Positions 1 to 8,211 are shown, counted from the stretch's first letter. The stretch is DNA of 64,000 nucleotides from Oscillospiraceae bacterium (GCA_021771715.1 JAETOO010000003.1:1-64000); one strand, 5' to 3'. Notes: generated by a model from the sequence alone, not told the origin. Translations and numbers: made by a program.

Positions 1-15
1 CAGACAGAGCCAGCT

Positions 16-43
16 AAAAATCCTGCTTGAACGCAGGATTTTT
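16..43. terminator. Bidirectional intrinsic terminator
   Basis: An 11-bp perfect stem (positions 16-26 and 33-43) with a 6-base loop is flanked by A5 on one side and T5 on the other. It therefore reads as a terminator on both strands. It probably ends a gene that lies before the window. Confidence 0.7.
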
Positions 44-199
44 ACAGTTGCTCCGGCATTCTGAGACCTAAGAACTTGTAAAGACTCGCTACAGTCGCTT
101 TTGGACGGCCCTGCTACCTTCTCTGGCAGTGGCTGGCGAAACTGTAACAAATACCATACTTGCAGCAAATTGTGCTGTAAATATGTTGCTAAACAGTCG

Positions 200-228
200 T
201 TGACCGTCCGCGGACACCATGATAAGAT
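200..228 (+). promoter_or_regulatory. Promoter of the Rpn-like nuclease gene
   Basis: TTGACC at 200-205 and TAAGAT at 223-228 are separated by 17 bases. The spacer carries a perfect 10-bp palindrome, GTCCGCGGAC, at 206-215. A repressor bound there would block RNA polymerase. The palindrome as an operator is inference. Confidence 0.5.
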
Positions 229-284
229 AAGAATATAGCAGGCGAGAGGTACCTATGCGAGGGAGAGAGCGATAGGAAGTGCCT

Positions 285-1520
285 ATGGCTATACTGGAAA
301 GGGAAGTTGCGGAGAACCTGGAGGTTGCCGGTGCTCGTGCGAAGTACGATGCGGCGGCCAGAAAGGTGGTGGCGCAGAAAGCGATTCTCGCGTACATTCT
401 GAAAAGTGCACTGGATGAATTTGCCGGTATCCCGGCAGAGCGGATTGCGAAGGAGTGCATAGAAGGGACGCCCGGGATCAGTGAAGCGGCCGTTCACCAG
501 GATCACCCGGACCGCCCGGATACTTTGGAGTCGGACGGACTGTGCCTGAACGGAAGTAGTCGGACAGTGGGAATGCTGCCGGACGGACTGTGCATGGACA
601 GAAGTGGCCGAACCGTGGAAATGCTGCCGGAAGAACTGTGCATGAGCGAAGACGGCCGGATCGCTGGGGTGTCGACGGAGGAAATGCACCTGAACGGAGA
701 CGACCGGATCGCAGGAATGCCGACGGAAGAAACGTGTCTGAACGGAGACGACCGGATCGCGGGAATGCCGACGGAGGATGTCTCCATCCGGGAGGGTACG
801 GTGCGGTATGACATTCGTTTTTCGGCGCAGGTACCGGGAAACCGTGAGCGGATGGAAATTATCGTCAATATTGAGATCCAAAATGATGATACGCCGGGAT
901 ATCCGATTCCGAAACGCGGCATATATTATGGCGCGCGGCTGATATCGGCACAGCGTGGGACGGTATTTCGAAACCAGGAGTACGGAGCGATCAAAAAAGT
1001 GGTGTCCATCTGGATCTGTGAGGAAAGTGCATCGGCGCGGTCAGACACGATCAGTCAGTATCACATCGCGGAGACCTGCAGGCGCGGGACTTACCAGGAA
1101 CCGAAGGAAAGCTATGATCTGATGACGATCGTAGTGATGCGGCTGGGCCCGAAGGGGGAGGACAGCGCAGACGATGCCATTCGGCTGCTCAGCAAGGTGT
1201 TCTCCACAGAGCGATCGCCGGCAGATAAGAAAACGGTTCTGGCAGAAGAATTCCATATCGAAGTCACAGAAAAGCTGAATCGGGAGGTGGACAGCATGTG
1301 TAATCTGAGTACGGGCGTTTATAACAAGGGAGTGCGGGAAGGTAGAGCCGAGGGCAGGACCGAGGGTGTGCTGGAGACACTGTTTGGTCTTGTAAAAGAT
1401 AGACTGCTGTCGATCGCTGTAGCGGCAGACCGTGCGGGTATGGAGCAGACTGTGTTTGAGAAAAAATATCAGGAATATTTGCAGGGTTTCTTCCGTGTTC
1501 CTCTTCAAAAAAACAGTTGA
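285..1520 (+). CDS. Rpn-family PD-(D/E)XK nuclease / putative transposase-like protein
   Basis: This 411-aa protein matches the recombination-promoting nuclease (Rpn, PDDEXK_2) family that is abundant in Lachnospiraceae. The first 60 residues are the family's helical N-terminal segment. The nuclease core follows, with the acidic residue in RYDIRF and the E-x-Q motif in NIEIQN, then PGYPIPKRGIYYGARL and the SIWIC strand. The C-terminus has the MCNLSTGV helix and a Gly/Glu-rich tail. Family members are thought to act as DNA endonucleases that promote RecA-independent recombination. An array of five 16-residue repeats (534-773) lies just before the core and is not part of the usual domain. The ATG at 285 has AGGAAG five bases upstream and is preferred to the GTG at 279. 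No transposon ends are visible around it. Confidence 0.8.
   Translation: MAILEREVAENLEVAGARAKYDAAARKVVAQKAILAYILKSALDEFAGIPAERIAKECIEGTPGISEAAVHQDHPDRPDTLESDGLCLNGSSRTVGMLPDGLCMDRSGRTVEMLPEELCMSEDGRIAGVSTEEMHLNGDDRIAGMPTEETCLNGDDRIAGMPTEDVSIREGTVRYDIRFSAQVPGNRERMEIIVNIEIQNDDTPGYPIPKRGIYYGARLISAQRGTVFRNQEYGAIKKVVSIWICEESASARSDTISQYHIAETCRRGTYQEPKESYDLMTIVVMRLGPKGEDSADDAIRLLSKVFSTERSPADKKTVLAEEFHIEVTEKLNREVDSMCNLSTGVYNKGVREGRAEGRTEGVLETLFGLVKDRLLSIAVAADRAGMEQTVFEKKYQEYLQGFFRVPLQKNS
534..773 (+). repeat. Five 48-bp tandem repeats inside the nuclease gene
   Basis: Five in-frame units of 48 bp begin at 534, 582, 630, 678 and 726. Each encodes 16 residues of the form E-E-x-C/H-L-N-G-D-D-R-I-A-G-M-P-T. 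The last two units are nearly identical and the first ones are diverged, so growth seems to have occurred at the 3' end. Confidence 0.9.
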
Positions 1521-1606
1521 AAAAGAAAGGCAGATACGGTAAAATATTACAAATAATGTGATTTGGGAGAATCATGTTTGGATAGTTGCGAGGAGGAGCA
1601 AAGAGA

Positions 1607-2887
1607 ATGAGACAGTTTAAGAAGCGGCTGGTAATGCTTGTGATGATGGCAGCGATGCTGCTGGCCCCGGCGATGTCTGCGTTCGCGGCGAGCGCACCGG
1701 GACGGGTGAGCGGACTGAAGGCAAAGTCTGTATCGGAGACATCCCTGAAGCTGACGTGGAAAAAGGCGTCAAAGGCGTCCGGTTACCTGATCTACCGTGT
1801 TGACACGGCGACGGGTGCGGCTACGCGGATCGCGAAGACCGGCAGCAAGAGTTACACGGTGAAGAAGCTCGTGCCGAACACGACCTACGCATTCCAGGTG
1901 TACGCGTACAGAAAGAGTGGCAAGACGACGCTGAAGAGCGCACAGCCGGCGTCGATCACTGTGGCGACGCGCCTGAAGACTCCGGCCACCCCGAAGAATT
2001 TCAAGGCGTCCACCTCTGGGAAGACGTCTGTGAAGCTGACGTGGAGCAAGGCAAGTAATGCATCCGGCTACTACATTTACCGGTACAACGAGGAGACCCA
2101 GAAGTACGACCGGATCGCCTCGACGAAGAAGACAAGCTACACCGTGTCTAAGCTGACGGAGGGTGTGAATTATAAGTTTGCGGTGCAGAGCTACCGCACG
2201 GTCAAGGGCCAGACGGCTGAGAGCGGGATGGCATACGGTAGCGGCTCCGGAAAGGGGCTGAGCGCGCAGGCGTCGCAGATTCACGGTCGGTATTTTAACG
2301 CGACGCTGCGGAGAAATTCTTCGGCTACGATTGTCGGGTCAAGTGAGAAGCTCGTCCTGAAGAAGGGGACGAAGGTGACGGCGACCACGCGCAGCAGCAA
2401 GACGATTACCGTGATTCTGAAGGACGGGAGAAAGGCGAAGGTGTCCGGAAAGGACCTCCGGTACAACAGCCTGAACTACAGCAAGAACGGATTCTCGAAG
2501 GAAGCAAAAGAAGCGTACGTGAATGAGAAGGGCTATTCCAGCAACACAAAATGGCTGATCTGGATCAGCCAGTATTCTCTCACGACGAATATCTTCAAGG
2601 GCTCGCAGGGCAGATGGGTGCTGCAGCGCTCCATGCCGTGTGTCATCGGAAAGGACGGCAAGACGCCGACCGGTCTGTTCAAGCTGCGCTTCAAGGATTC
2701 CGCGTACGGCGGCGTCCGGATCTACTTCTCCTGGAACCCGGCGAAGGAATGGGGCAACTCCTTCCACAGACGCGTAGATGGAAACAAGCAGGGAGCGGTT
2801 TCACACGGGTGTATCCGTCTTAGCGACGGCGATTTGAATTATCTGAACAGTAACTGTCCGCTGGGGACGACTGTTTTGTCATATTAA
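1607..2887 (+). CDS. Secreted L,D-transpeptidase with two fibronectin type III domains
   Basis: This 426-aa protein begins with a signal peptide (basic MRQFKKR, hydrophobic core, cleavage near SAFAAS). Two fibronectin type III domains follow, at about residues 30-120 and 125-215. An SH3-like stretch comes next, then a C-terminal YkuD domain. The catalytic motif SHGCIRLSDGD is intact, with Cys as the nucleophile. YkuD enzymes make 3-3 crosslinks in peptidoglycan or attach proteins to it; the FN3 modules probably bind cell-wall glycan. The start at ATG 1607 follows GAGGAGGAG at about 1590-1598; a TTG at 1586 is also in frame but would put the ribosome binding site inside the gene. It is a single-gene unit. 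Confidence 0.88.
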   Translation: MRQFKKRLVMLVMMAAMLLAPAMSAFAASAPGRVSGLKAKSVSETSLKLTWKKASKASGYLIYRVDTATGAATRIAKTGSKSYTVKKLVPNTTYAFQVYAYRKSGKTTLKSAQPASITVATRLKTPATPKNFKASTSGKTSVKLTWSKASNASGYYIYRYNEETQKYDRIASTKKTSYTVSKLTEGVNYKFAVQSYRTVKGQTAESGMAYGSGSGKGLSAQASQIHGRYFNATLRRNSSATIVGSSEKLVLKKGTKVTATTRSSKTITVILKDGRKAKVSGKDLRYNSLNYSKNGFSKEAKEAYVNEKGYSSNTKWLIWISQYSLTTNIFKGSQGRWVLQRSMPCVIGKDGKTPTGLFKLRFKDSAYGGVRIYFSWNPAKEWGNSFHRRVDGNKQGAVSHGCIRLSDGDLNYLNSNCPLGTTVLSY

Positions 2888-2951
2888 TGTGCTGATCTAT
2901 TTCCGGCTTGCCCGATGAGGCAGGCGGAGATGTGTCGGTGTCTGAGTGCAG

Positions 2952-3008
2952 CAGGCTGCAGATATTTGCCGATGGTTTGAGGACCGGATGGCAGATATCT
3001 GCAGCCTG
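2952..3008. repeat. Long inverted repeat after the L,D-transpeptidase gene
   Basis: Two 19-base arms, 2952-2970 and 2990-3008, pair with a single mismatch around a 19-base loop. There is no long T-run after either arm. It may be a factor-assisted terminator or an RNA-stabilising hairpin for the upstream gene. Confidence 0.6.
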
Positions 3009-3060
3009 ATTTGTTCCTGGCTGTCTGAAACAGAGGGATTTCTGCCGGAATATGTAACAA

Positions 3061-3091
3061 AAAAAGAACCCTTTTATCAAGGATTCTTTTT
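3061..3091 (-). terminator. Terminator of the tRNA-Arg gene
   Basis: On the minus strand a stem built from AAAAAGAATCC and GGGTTCTTTTT is followed by a T-run, eight bases past the tRNA 3' end. Confidence 0.65.
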
Positions 3092-3098
3092 CAGTAAG

Positions 3099-3172
3099 CG
3101 TGCGTTAGAGGATTCGAACCCCCGACCTTTTGGTCCGTAGCCAAACGCTCTATCCAGCTGAGCTAAACGCAC
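3099..3172 (-). tRNA. tRNA-Arg (anticodon ACG)
   Basis: Read on the minus strand, a full cloverleaf forms. The acceptor stem is GTGCGTT/AACGCAC, the D-arm GCTC...GAGC, and the anticodon stem TTTGG/CCAAA with loop CTACGGA, giving ACG. The T-arm has loop TTCGAAT. The discriminator base is G and CCA is not encoded. ACG reads CGN arginine codons after A34-to-I editing by TadA. Confidence 0.95.
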
Positions 3173-3199
3173 ATTTCTTATTGCCTTTCAGCATTGACT

Positions 3200-3228
3200 A
3201 TTATATATCCGGGAGAAGCATTTGTCAA
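3200..3228 (-). promoter_or_regulatory. Consensus sigma-A promoter of tRNA-Arg
   Basis: On the minus strand TTGACA (3223-3228) and TATAAT (3200-3205) are both perfect and spaced by 17 bases, 28 bases ahead of the tRNA. This is the strongest promoter match in the window, as expected for a stable RNA gene. Confidence 0.9.
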
Positions 3229-3336
3229 CAGGAAATTTAAATTTTTTTGCCGTTTTGCTCTGCAGGGTTGTAGTTCAGCGAGACACTGTCCAGTCAGGGT
3301 GCCTGACCTGTTGTTATCCGACCGCTGACGAAAAAC

Positions 3337-3434
3337 GAGGGTGCTGCAAAAATGTTGGCAGCTACCGCTGCTGGTATACGATTAATCGCACGGATACCAG
3401 TCATTGTGGATTTGCCGTATGTTGCGACACCCTC
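3337..3434. repeat. Palindromic element, copy 1
   Basis: A 98-bp imperfect palindrome lies 16 bases after the stop codon of the minus-strand reductase gene. The outer arms are GAGGGTG and CACCCTC. Inner arms are CTGGTAT and ATACCAG, and the centre is the palindrome CGATTAATCG. On the minus strand it ends in T5. It aligns without gaps over 93 bases to the element at 26145-26245, whose paired bases differ in a compensating way. It may serve as a terminator for the reductase gene. Confidence 0.7.
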
Positions 3435-3450
3435 AGCTTATAGGATTCTT

Positions 3451-5394
3451 TTACTTTCCTGCAAGTGTCTTGCTTACATTATATCCGAAGGTAATGCAGC
3501 GCGTGTGCGACAGGCAGTTCATAGAATGCGGATAGGTTCCGTAGAACATCGAACCGGACGCATTTCCGATCGCGTACAGCCCCTCGATCGGCTGATTTGC
3601 GGTATTCAGCACCTGTGAGTACTCGTTGACCTGGAGTCCGCCGGAGGTCGCGAGCGACTCTGCCATCTCGCGCGTCGCGTAGAACGGTGCCGTGTCAATC
3701 CGGTGCATATGCTCTCCTGGATACCCGAACTCGGTGTCCTCCCCCGCATCGCACATTTCGTTCCAACGGTTGATGGTCTCCACAAAGGTATCTGCCGGCA
3801 CACCCATCAGCTCTGCCAGCTCTTCGAGCGTATTTGCGGTGAGCGCGGACGGTGAGGTCGCTGCACCGGCCCATACTTCCTTCGGGCCATAGCAGGAGGA
3901 GGACGGAGACCACATTTTATCAACTGCTTCCATCACATTTGCATCGGTGATGAAATAGTCATATCCGCCATATTGCGACTGCATTGCAGATGCCAGATGG
4001 TCATACGTCTCATATTCCCCGATAAAACGTCTGCCTTCGCTGTTGACACGCATGTAAGGCATCAGCTGCATCGGGTCCAGCATCAACGGATGCGGATACT
4101 CGTCCTCCATCGCGCCGATTGCCTTCGCCATCTCGTGTCCGTCGCCGGTGCAGTTGCTTCCATAGGTCAGCCAGGCGCACAACTGCAGGTCTCTCGGACG
4201 GCAACATTCCTTCAGCTTTTTCAGATTGTGCTCATATCCGCCGGTCGAAAGCACAACGCCTTTTGCCGTGTGGAACTTCAGATACCCCTCCGCGTTCTTT
4301 GCGTACGCGCCGGTCACCTTTCCGTCCGCGTCTGCGATGAGCTGCACGACCGGAGTCTCAAAATGAATGGTCACCCCCGCGTCCTGCACGCGTTTTGTCA
4401 GATATTCCCGCATTGTTGCCGTGTCTGAGAACGGGATGTTGATAGAAGTATTCCAACTGTGGTCCGAAGCAGTCACGTCGTATGGCTCGCGGAAATCAAA
4501 TTCCTTTCCGGAATATCCAAAGAATGTCAGCGGGTACTCCGCATCCTCAAACGGCATCTGATCCAGCCACCAGTTTACTGCCTCGCCGTCTGTCTCCAGC
4601 AGTTTCTGGTACATCCGCGGATTTGCCCGGTAGCCGTTCTTTTGCATCGCCTCATTAAACATCATTTTCTCGTCAAACTTGACGCCGTACATCTCATGAA
4701 TCCGGTCGTGTACGCCTCCGATCGTCATGCTCTGGATACAGCCGGTCGCATTTTTCTCCACCACCACGGTCTTCAGCCCCTGCTGCGCGCAGGAGAGCGC
4801 TGCCGCAAAGCCTGCCGGCCCGAGACCGCACACCAGCACGTCGATTTCCTCCTCCTGTACGACCTTGGACTCGTCGATCGGATCCGGCTCATAGGCGATT
4901 ACGCCCTCGCCGGCCGCTACCGGAGTATACGCCGGCTCACACGCGGGCCACACAATCGCGCCGGCCACCGCCGGCTCCGCTGCCGCTGTCTCTGTCTCGA
5001 TCTCTACCGACTCGCCCTTTGCCTGCGCGATACATACCTTCGCTGCTTTCGATACTGCATCGGAGGTAATGGTCGCTCCGGACACTCCGTCAATCTCGCC
5101 GCTCTGCGCCGCAAGTACCTGTGCTGCCAGCTCCTCGCCGTGCAGTCCGCCGATGTCAGGCGTCTCACCCGATACATCCACCGCGACATCTGTGATGGCG
5201 TTTGCGTCAAAAGTCATCGTGACTGTGACGGTTCCCATGCCCTTTGCCGTTGCCGAGTAGGTTCCCGGTGTGTAGATTCCGGATTCCTCCGCGTGTGCCA
5301 TGCCGCCTGTCATCTGAAACAGCGCCGCACCTGCTGCTGATGCAGCCGCACCCTTCAGAAAGCTGCGCCGTGACAGTTTTTTCTGTTCACTCAT
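3451..5394 (-). CDS. Tat-exported FMN/FAD-dependent reductase (fumarate/urocanate reductase family)
   Basis: This 647-aa protein starts with a twin-arginine signal (SRRSFLKG plus an Ala-rich core). An FMN-binding domain follows at about residues 40-135, with the covalent-flavin motif DGVSGATIT. After a linker comes an FAD-binding-2 flavoprotein domain from about residue 180, opening with EIDVLVCGLGPAGFAAA. The layout matches the exported flavin reductases that anaerobes use to dump electrons on enoate-type acceptors (fumarate, urocanate and related compounds). The true acceptor cannot be read from sequence. No cytochrome or Fe-S partner gene is adjacent, so electrons must arrive from elsewhere, for instance a separate FMN-carrier membrane system. 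It diverges from the PucR-type regulator at 5529, which probably controls it. Confidence 0.88.
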   Translation of the reverse strand: MSEQKKLSRRSFLKGAAASAAGAALFQMTGGMAHAEESGIYTPGTYSATAKGMGTVTVTMTFDANAITDVAVDVSGETPDIGGLHGEELAAQVLAAQSGEIDGVSGATITSDAVSKAAKVCIAQAKGESVEIETETAAAEPAVAGAIVWPACEPAYTPVAAGEGVIAYEPDPIDESKVVQEEEIDVLVCGLGPAGFAAALSCAQQGLKTVVVEKNATGCIQSMTIGGVHDRIHEMYGVKFDEKMMFNEAMQKNGYRANPRMYQKLLETDGEAVNWWLDQMPFEDAEYPLTFFGYSGKEFDFREPYDVTASDHSWNTSINIPFSDTATMREYLTKRVQDAGVTIHFETPVVQLIADADGKVTGAYAKNAEGYLKFHTAKGVVLSTGGYEHNLKKLKECCRPRDLQLCAWLTYGSNCTGDGHEMAKAIGAMEDEYPHPLMLDPMQLMPYMRVNSEGRRFIGEYETYDHLASAMQSQYGGYDYFITDANVMEAVDKMWSPSSSCYGPKEVWAGAATSPSALTANTLEELAELMGVPADTFVETINRWNEMCDAGEDTEFGYPGEHMHRIDTAPFYATREMAESLATSGGLQVNEYSQVLNTANQPIEGLYAIGNASGSMFYGTYPHSMNCLSHTRCITFGYNVSKTLAGK

Positions 5395-5450
5395 AAAAAA
5401 GCTCCTCCTTATTATGTAATAACTGCCAATTCAATTTTATTATAATTCGC

Positions 5451-5518
5451 TTGCTCTTCCTCGTCATTGGCAATATAATCATTGAAAACAGAAAAAAATT
5501 TGTGCATCTCTGCACAAA
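5451..5518 (+). promoter_or_regulatory. Promoter and operator-like palindrome of the PucR-type regulator
   Basis: TTGCTC (5451-5456) and TATAAT (5474-5479) are spaced by 17 bases. Downstream, TTTGTGCA (5499-5506) and TGCACAAA (5511-5518) form a perfect inverted repeat around TCTC. It lies between the promoter and the AAAAGGAG ribosome binding site, in the divergent region with the reductase gene. It could be the regulator's own binding site or a 5' UTR hairpin. A minus-strand TATAAT at about 5439-5444 may serve the reductase. Confidence 0.5.
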
Positions 5519-5528
5519 AGGAGTTCCT

Positions 5529-7115
5529 ATGAAAATCAACTTGTACAACCTGACGGAAGCCCTGTCTGTCACCTGTCGGACCATCTACTGCAAATCCCCG
5601 CACAGCCTTGACCTGTCCAGCGTCTGCCTTTATACGCCTTCGCCCTCCGGCTCCCGTCCTTGTTCGCCTGTGCCATCCGATGCCTGCCTCCGCATCTCCG
5701 CACCCTCCGAAAATTGCGTGGATACCCCGCCGTGCGCGTTGGAATTTTCTCCGGATATCCTCTATCTTGTGGATGCCGAGACTGCAAAAGAATTGTGCCG
5801 CCAGGATCTGCACCTAATCATAGCGGGCGATTCCTTCGCCGATTTTTCCTGTGTGCGTTCCTGTTCCCTCGTTCCCTGCAGCACGGATCTGCTTGCTCTC
5901 TCGTTTGAGATCCAGCGTATGTTTCTCTCTTACCAGGATTGGCAGGAGGAAATCCACACTGCCATATTGCAGCGCGCCTCCTTGTCTGACATTCTGTCTA
6001 TCTGTGCGAGATTTCTCAAAAACCCGGTCTCTCTGTTTGACACCCGGCAGAATCTGCTCGCGTATGCCGGGGATCGTTCCGGGGCCGCAAGGGATTCTCT
6101 TGTAAGCTATGCACTGGAACACGGATATTCTCCGGAGGAACCGGACATTCACGATTTTGTGCAGCTTTTTCTGCATGAACGGCAGCCCTTTTATTATCGC
6201 TCCAAGAATCAATATCACAACTGCAGGAGGCTGATCGCGTCTGTCTATGCCGGCGAAACCATCCTGGGTTGTCTCGGAATGACCGATACCCTCTGCCCTT
6301 TTACTCCGGGTGAATACGCAAACATGAAAATGATCCAGCAATTTATCAACACCGCAGTTCGGTACAGCACGGACCAGCCTTTTTTTACCGACAATACTTC
6401 CTGGTGGATCCGCCAGCTGCTGAAGGGGAATGCCGTCAATGCCAATGTCATCACGTACAATCTTGCACGTTGCCGCCACAAGCCCAAAGATCCCTACTGC
6501 GTGTGGATTTTCCAGCAGGACACGTCCGGTGAGGATACGCTGAAACCGATTCTTTACAACATCGGCGCCCTGTTTCAGACGGAGTTTGTGTTCTACTATG
6601 ATCGTCAGGTGGTGGTGCTGGACTACGCCCGAATGGATCTGAAGAATGCCGGCTTTTCGCGCCAATGCCGGGCGCTTCTTGTCTCGCATTCCCTGCGGTG
6701 TGGACAAAGTATGGTCTTTACTGACATTTTCTCGTTGCACCAGGCATTTCTTCAAAGCCTGATTGCCATATGGAATGCCGGACCTGAAACCGCCTGCACC
6801 TTTCAGGAGGCTCTTTTTCCGTATATTCGCCATGCGTTGCTTGGAGAAAACGAGGCCGGAGGAATTATCTATCCGGGACTGGACCGGCTGACTGCCGCTG
6901 ACCCGGAATACGGGCGTGAGCTTCTGCGATGCCTTGAAGCTTATATTCTCCACGGCAGAAATATTTCCTCCACCGCAAAAGCGCTCTTTCTTCACCGCAA
7001 CACGATTACTTACCGTCTCGAGCAGATCCGGAAATACTGTCCGATGGAGCTGGATCGCATGAGTGATGAGGAACTGTTTCTGGTCTACCTGTCATGCAGA
7101 CTGCTGCAGGGCTGA
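5529..7115 (+). CDS. PucR/CdaR-type transcriptional activator
   Basis: This 528-aa protein has a C-terminal PucR helix-turn-helix: LHGRNISSTAKALFLHRNT, then ITYRLEQIRKY. A middle GGDEF-like/CdaR region precedes it, and the N-terminal part is a sensory domain. Such regulators sense small metabolites and activate neighbouring catabolic genes. The start is ATG 5529 behind AAAAGGAG; the open frame extends further upstream from a TTG at 5451, but that is the promoter region. It is transcribed away from the FMN/FAD reductase, so the reductase's electron acceptor is the likely ligand. That pairing is inference from position. Confidence 0.82.
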   Translation: MKINLYNLTEALSVTCRTIYCKSPHSLDLSSVCLYTPSPSGSRPCSPVPSDACLRISAPSENCVDTPPCALEFSPDILYLVDAETAKELCRQDLHLIIAGDSFADFSCVRSCSLVPCSTDLLALSFEIQRMFLSYQDWQEEIHTAILQRASLSDILSICARFLKNPVSLFDTRQNLLAYAGDRSGAARDSLVSYALEHGYSPEEPDIHDFVQLFLHERQPFYYRSKNQYHNCRRLIASVYAGETILGCLGMTDTLCPFTPGEYANMKMIQQFINTAVRYSTDQPFFTDNTSWWIRQLLKGNAVNANVITYNLARCRHKPKDPYCVWIFQQDTSGEDTLKPILYNIGALFQTEFVFYYDRQVVVLDYARMDLKNAGFSRQCRALLVSHSLRCGQSMVFTDIFSLHQAFLQSLIAIWNAGPETACTFQEALFPYIRHALLGENEAGGIIYPGLDRLTAADPEYGRELLRCLEAYILHGRNISSTAKALFLHRNTITYRLEQIRKYCPMELDRMSDEELFLVYLSCRLLQG

Positions 7116-7147
7116 GAAGGTCCTGCGGCAGGAAGAGCAAAAGAGGA

Positions 7148-7176
7148 TTGACAGCCAGCTGCGGCTGCGCTATACT
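7148..7176 (+). promoter_or_regulatory. Promoter of the TPP riboswitch-thiT transcript
   Basis: TTGACA (7148-7153) and TATACT (7171-7176) are spaced by 17 bases, about 30 bases ahead of the riboswitch. Confidence 0.75.
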
Positions 7177-7209
7177 GTTCCGGTAAATATGGGCGATAAG
7201 CCCGTCATA

Positions 7210-7306
7210 AAAGGCTAGGGGAGCACACTGCTGAGAGTGAAGGCGGCATTTGCCGCAGGTTTCAGACCCTCATTACTTGAACCGGTTAATGCCGGCGTAA
7301 GGAAGC
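7210..7306 (+). ncRNA. TPP (THI-box) riboswitch
   Basis: The conserved core blocks are present in order: CTAGGGGAGC, CTGAGAGTGA, then GACCCTCATTACTTGAAC, and GCCGGCGTAAGGAAGC. These match the thiamine pyrophosphate aptamer. It precedes the thiamine transporter gene, as expected. Confidence 0.93.
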
Positions 7307-7356
7307 TGAAGAATGGTTGCGGAGTACGCGTATCCGCGCCGCTTCACAGTTGTCTC

Positions 7357-7382
7357 CCTCCTTTCGAAAAGGAGGTTTTTTT
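7357..7382 (+). terminator. Riboswitch expression platform: hairpin containing the Shine-Dalgarno
   Basis: CCTCCTTT (7357-7364) pairs with AAAGGAGG (7368-7375), and T7 follows. The 3' arm is itself the ribosome binding site of thiT (ATG at 7383). The hairpin can therefore act as an intrinsic terminator, as a translation block, or as both when TPP is bound. Confidence 0.7.
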
Positions 7383-8048
7383 ATGTCAATATTTCTTGTC
7401 TATGACGTGGAAAACTATGAGTACCTGCTGCAGCCGGCGGGGTATGTGCTGCTCGCTGTACTGCTCGTGGCGCTGCTGGCGTGCGCGGGGCTGCTGGGGC
7501 AGAAAAAACAGCAGGGCCACATGGCGACGAGGAAGCTGGTGTTCTGTGCGATGGCGATTGCGCTTGCCACAGCCACCTCGTTCCTGAAGCTGGCGTCCCT
7601 GCCGTTCGGCGGCTCCATCACGCTGTTCAGCATGCTGTTCGTGGCGCTGGTGGGCTATTTCTACGGGCCCAGGACCGGCCTGATCACAGGCGCGGCCTAC
7701 GGGATTCTGCAGCTGCTCATGGATCCCTACATCTATGCGCCGCTGCAGGTGCTGCTGGACTACCCGCTGGCCTTCGGCGCACTCGGCCTCTCCGGCTTCC
7801 TCTATAAGAAAAAGGGCGGGCTGATCTCAGGCTACGTGGTGGGCGTGATCGGGCGCTACCTCTGCCATGTGATTTCGGGCTATGTCTTCTTTGCGGAGTA
7901 CGCGCCGGAGAACATGAATCCGATGGTCTATACCCTGGGCTACAACCTCACCTACATCCTGCCGGAGATGATCGCGACGGTTGTGATCCTCTGCATCCCG
8001 GCGGTCTCCCGGGCAATCGCCCAGGTCAGGCAGCAGGCAGCGGAATGA
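7383..8048 (+). CDS. thiT: Energy-coupling factor thiamine transporter S component ThiT
   Basis: This 221-aa integral membrane protein has about six hydrophobic segments. It carries the ThiT-type stretches ALATATSFLKLASLPFGGS and YGPRTGLITGAAYGILQL. ThiT binds thiamine with very high affinity and works with the shared EcfAA'T module encoded elsewhere. The upstream TPP riboswitch makes the substrate assignment firm. ATG 7383 is chosen because AGGAGG sits seven bases upstream; reading from further upstream would run through the riboswitch. It has an N-terminal extra segment with one predicted helix before the conserved core. Confidence 0.9.
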   Translation: MSIFLVYDVENYEYLLQPAGYVLLAVLLVALLACAGLLGQKKQQGHMATRKLVFCAMAIALATATSFLKLASLPFGGSITLFSMLFVALVGYFYGPRTGLITGAAYGILQLLMDPYIYAPLQVLLDYPLAFGALGLSGFLYKKKGGLISGYVVGVIGRYLCHVISGYVFFAEYAPENMNPMVYTLGYNLTYILPEMIATVVILCIPAVSRAIAQVRQQAAE

Positions 8049-8119
8049 CGGCGGAGAGCAGCGCTGCGGTGATCATTCGGCAGCGATTTGACAGCAATAT
8101 TCCGCACACGGAAATTTCT

Positions 8120-8171
8120 CGAAAATATGTTCGATTTTCCTCTTGCAAAACATATGTTCCTATGGTAGAAT
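8120..8171 (+). promoter_or_regulatory. SOS promoter with two LexA boxes
   Basis: CGAAAATATGTTCG (8120-8133) differs at one position from the Firmicute LexA box CGAACATATGTTCG. AAAACATATGTTCC (8147-8160) matches 11 of 14. The second box fills the spacer between TTGCAA (8143-8148) and TAGAAT (8166-8171), which are 17 bases apart. LexA binding would block this promoter until DNA damage. Confidence 0.72.
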
Positions 8172-8211
8172 ACGAAAAAGATGAGGAACGGATGTTCGAT
8201 GGAGGGGCGAT

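Noticed and set aside
1-278. A partial gene at the left edge
   Set aside because: No frame with a recognisable domain covers this stretch; it holds a terminator, some 150 bases of unassigned sequence and the nuclease promoter.
7317-7382. An N-terminal extension of ThiT starting in the riboswitch platform
   Set aside because: The extension would translate the regulatory hairpin; AGGAGG before the ATG at 7383 is a far better start.
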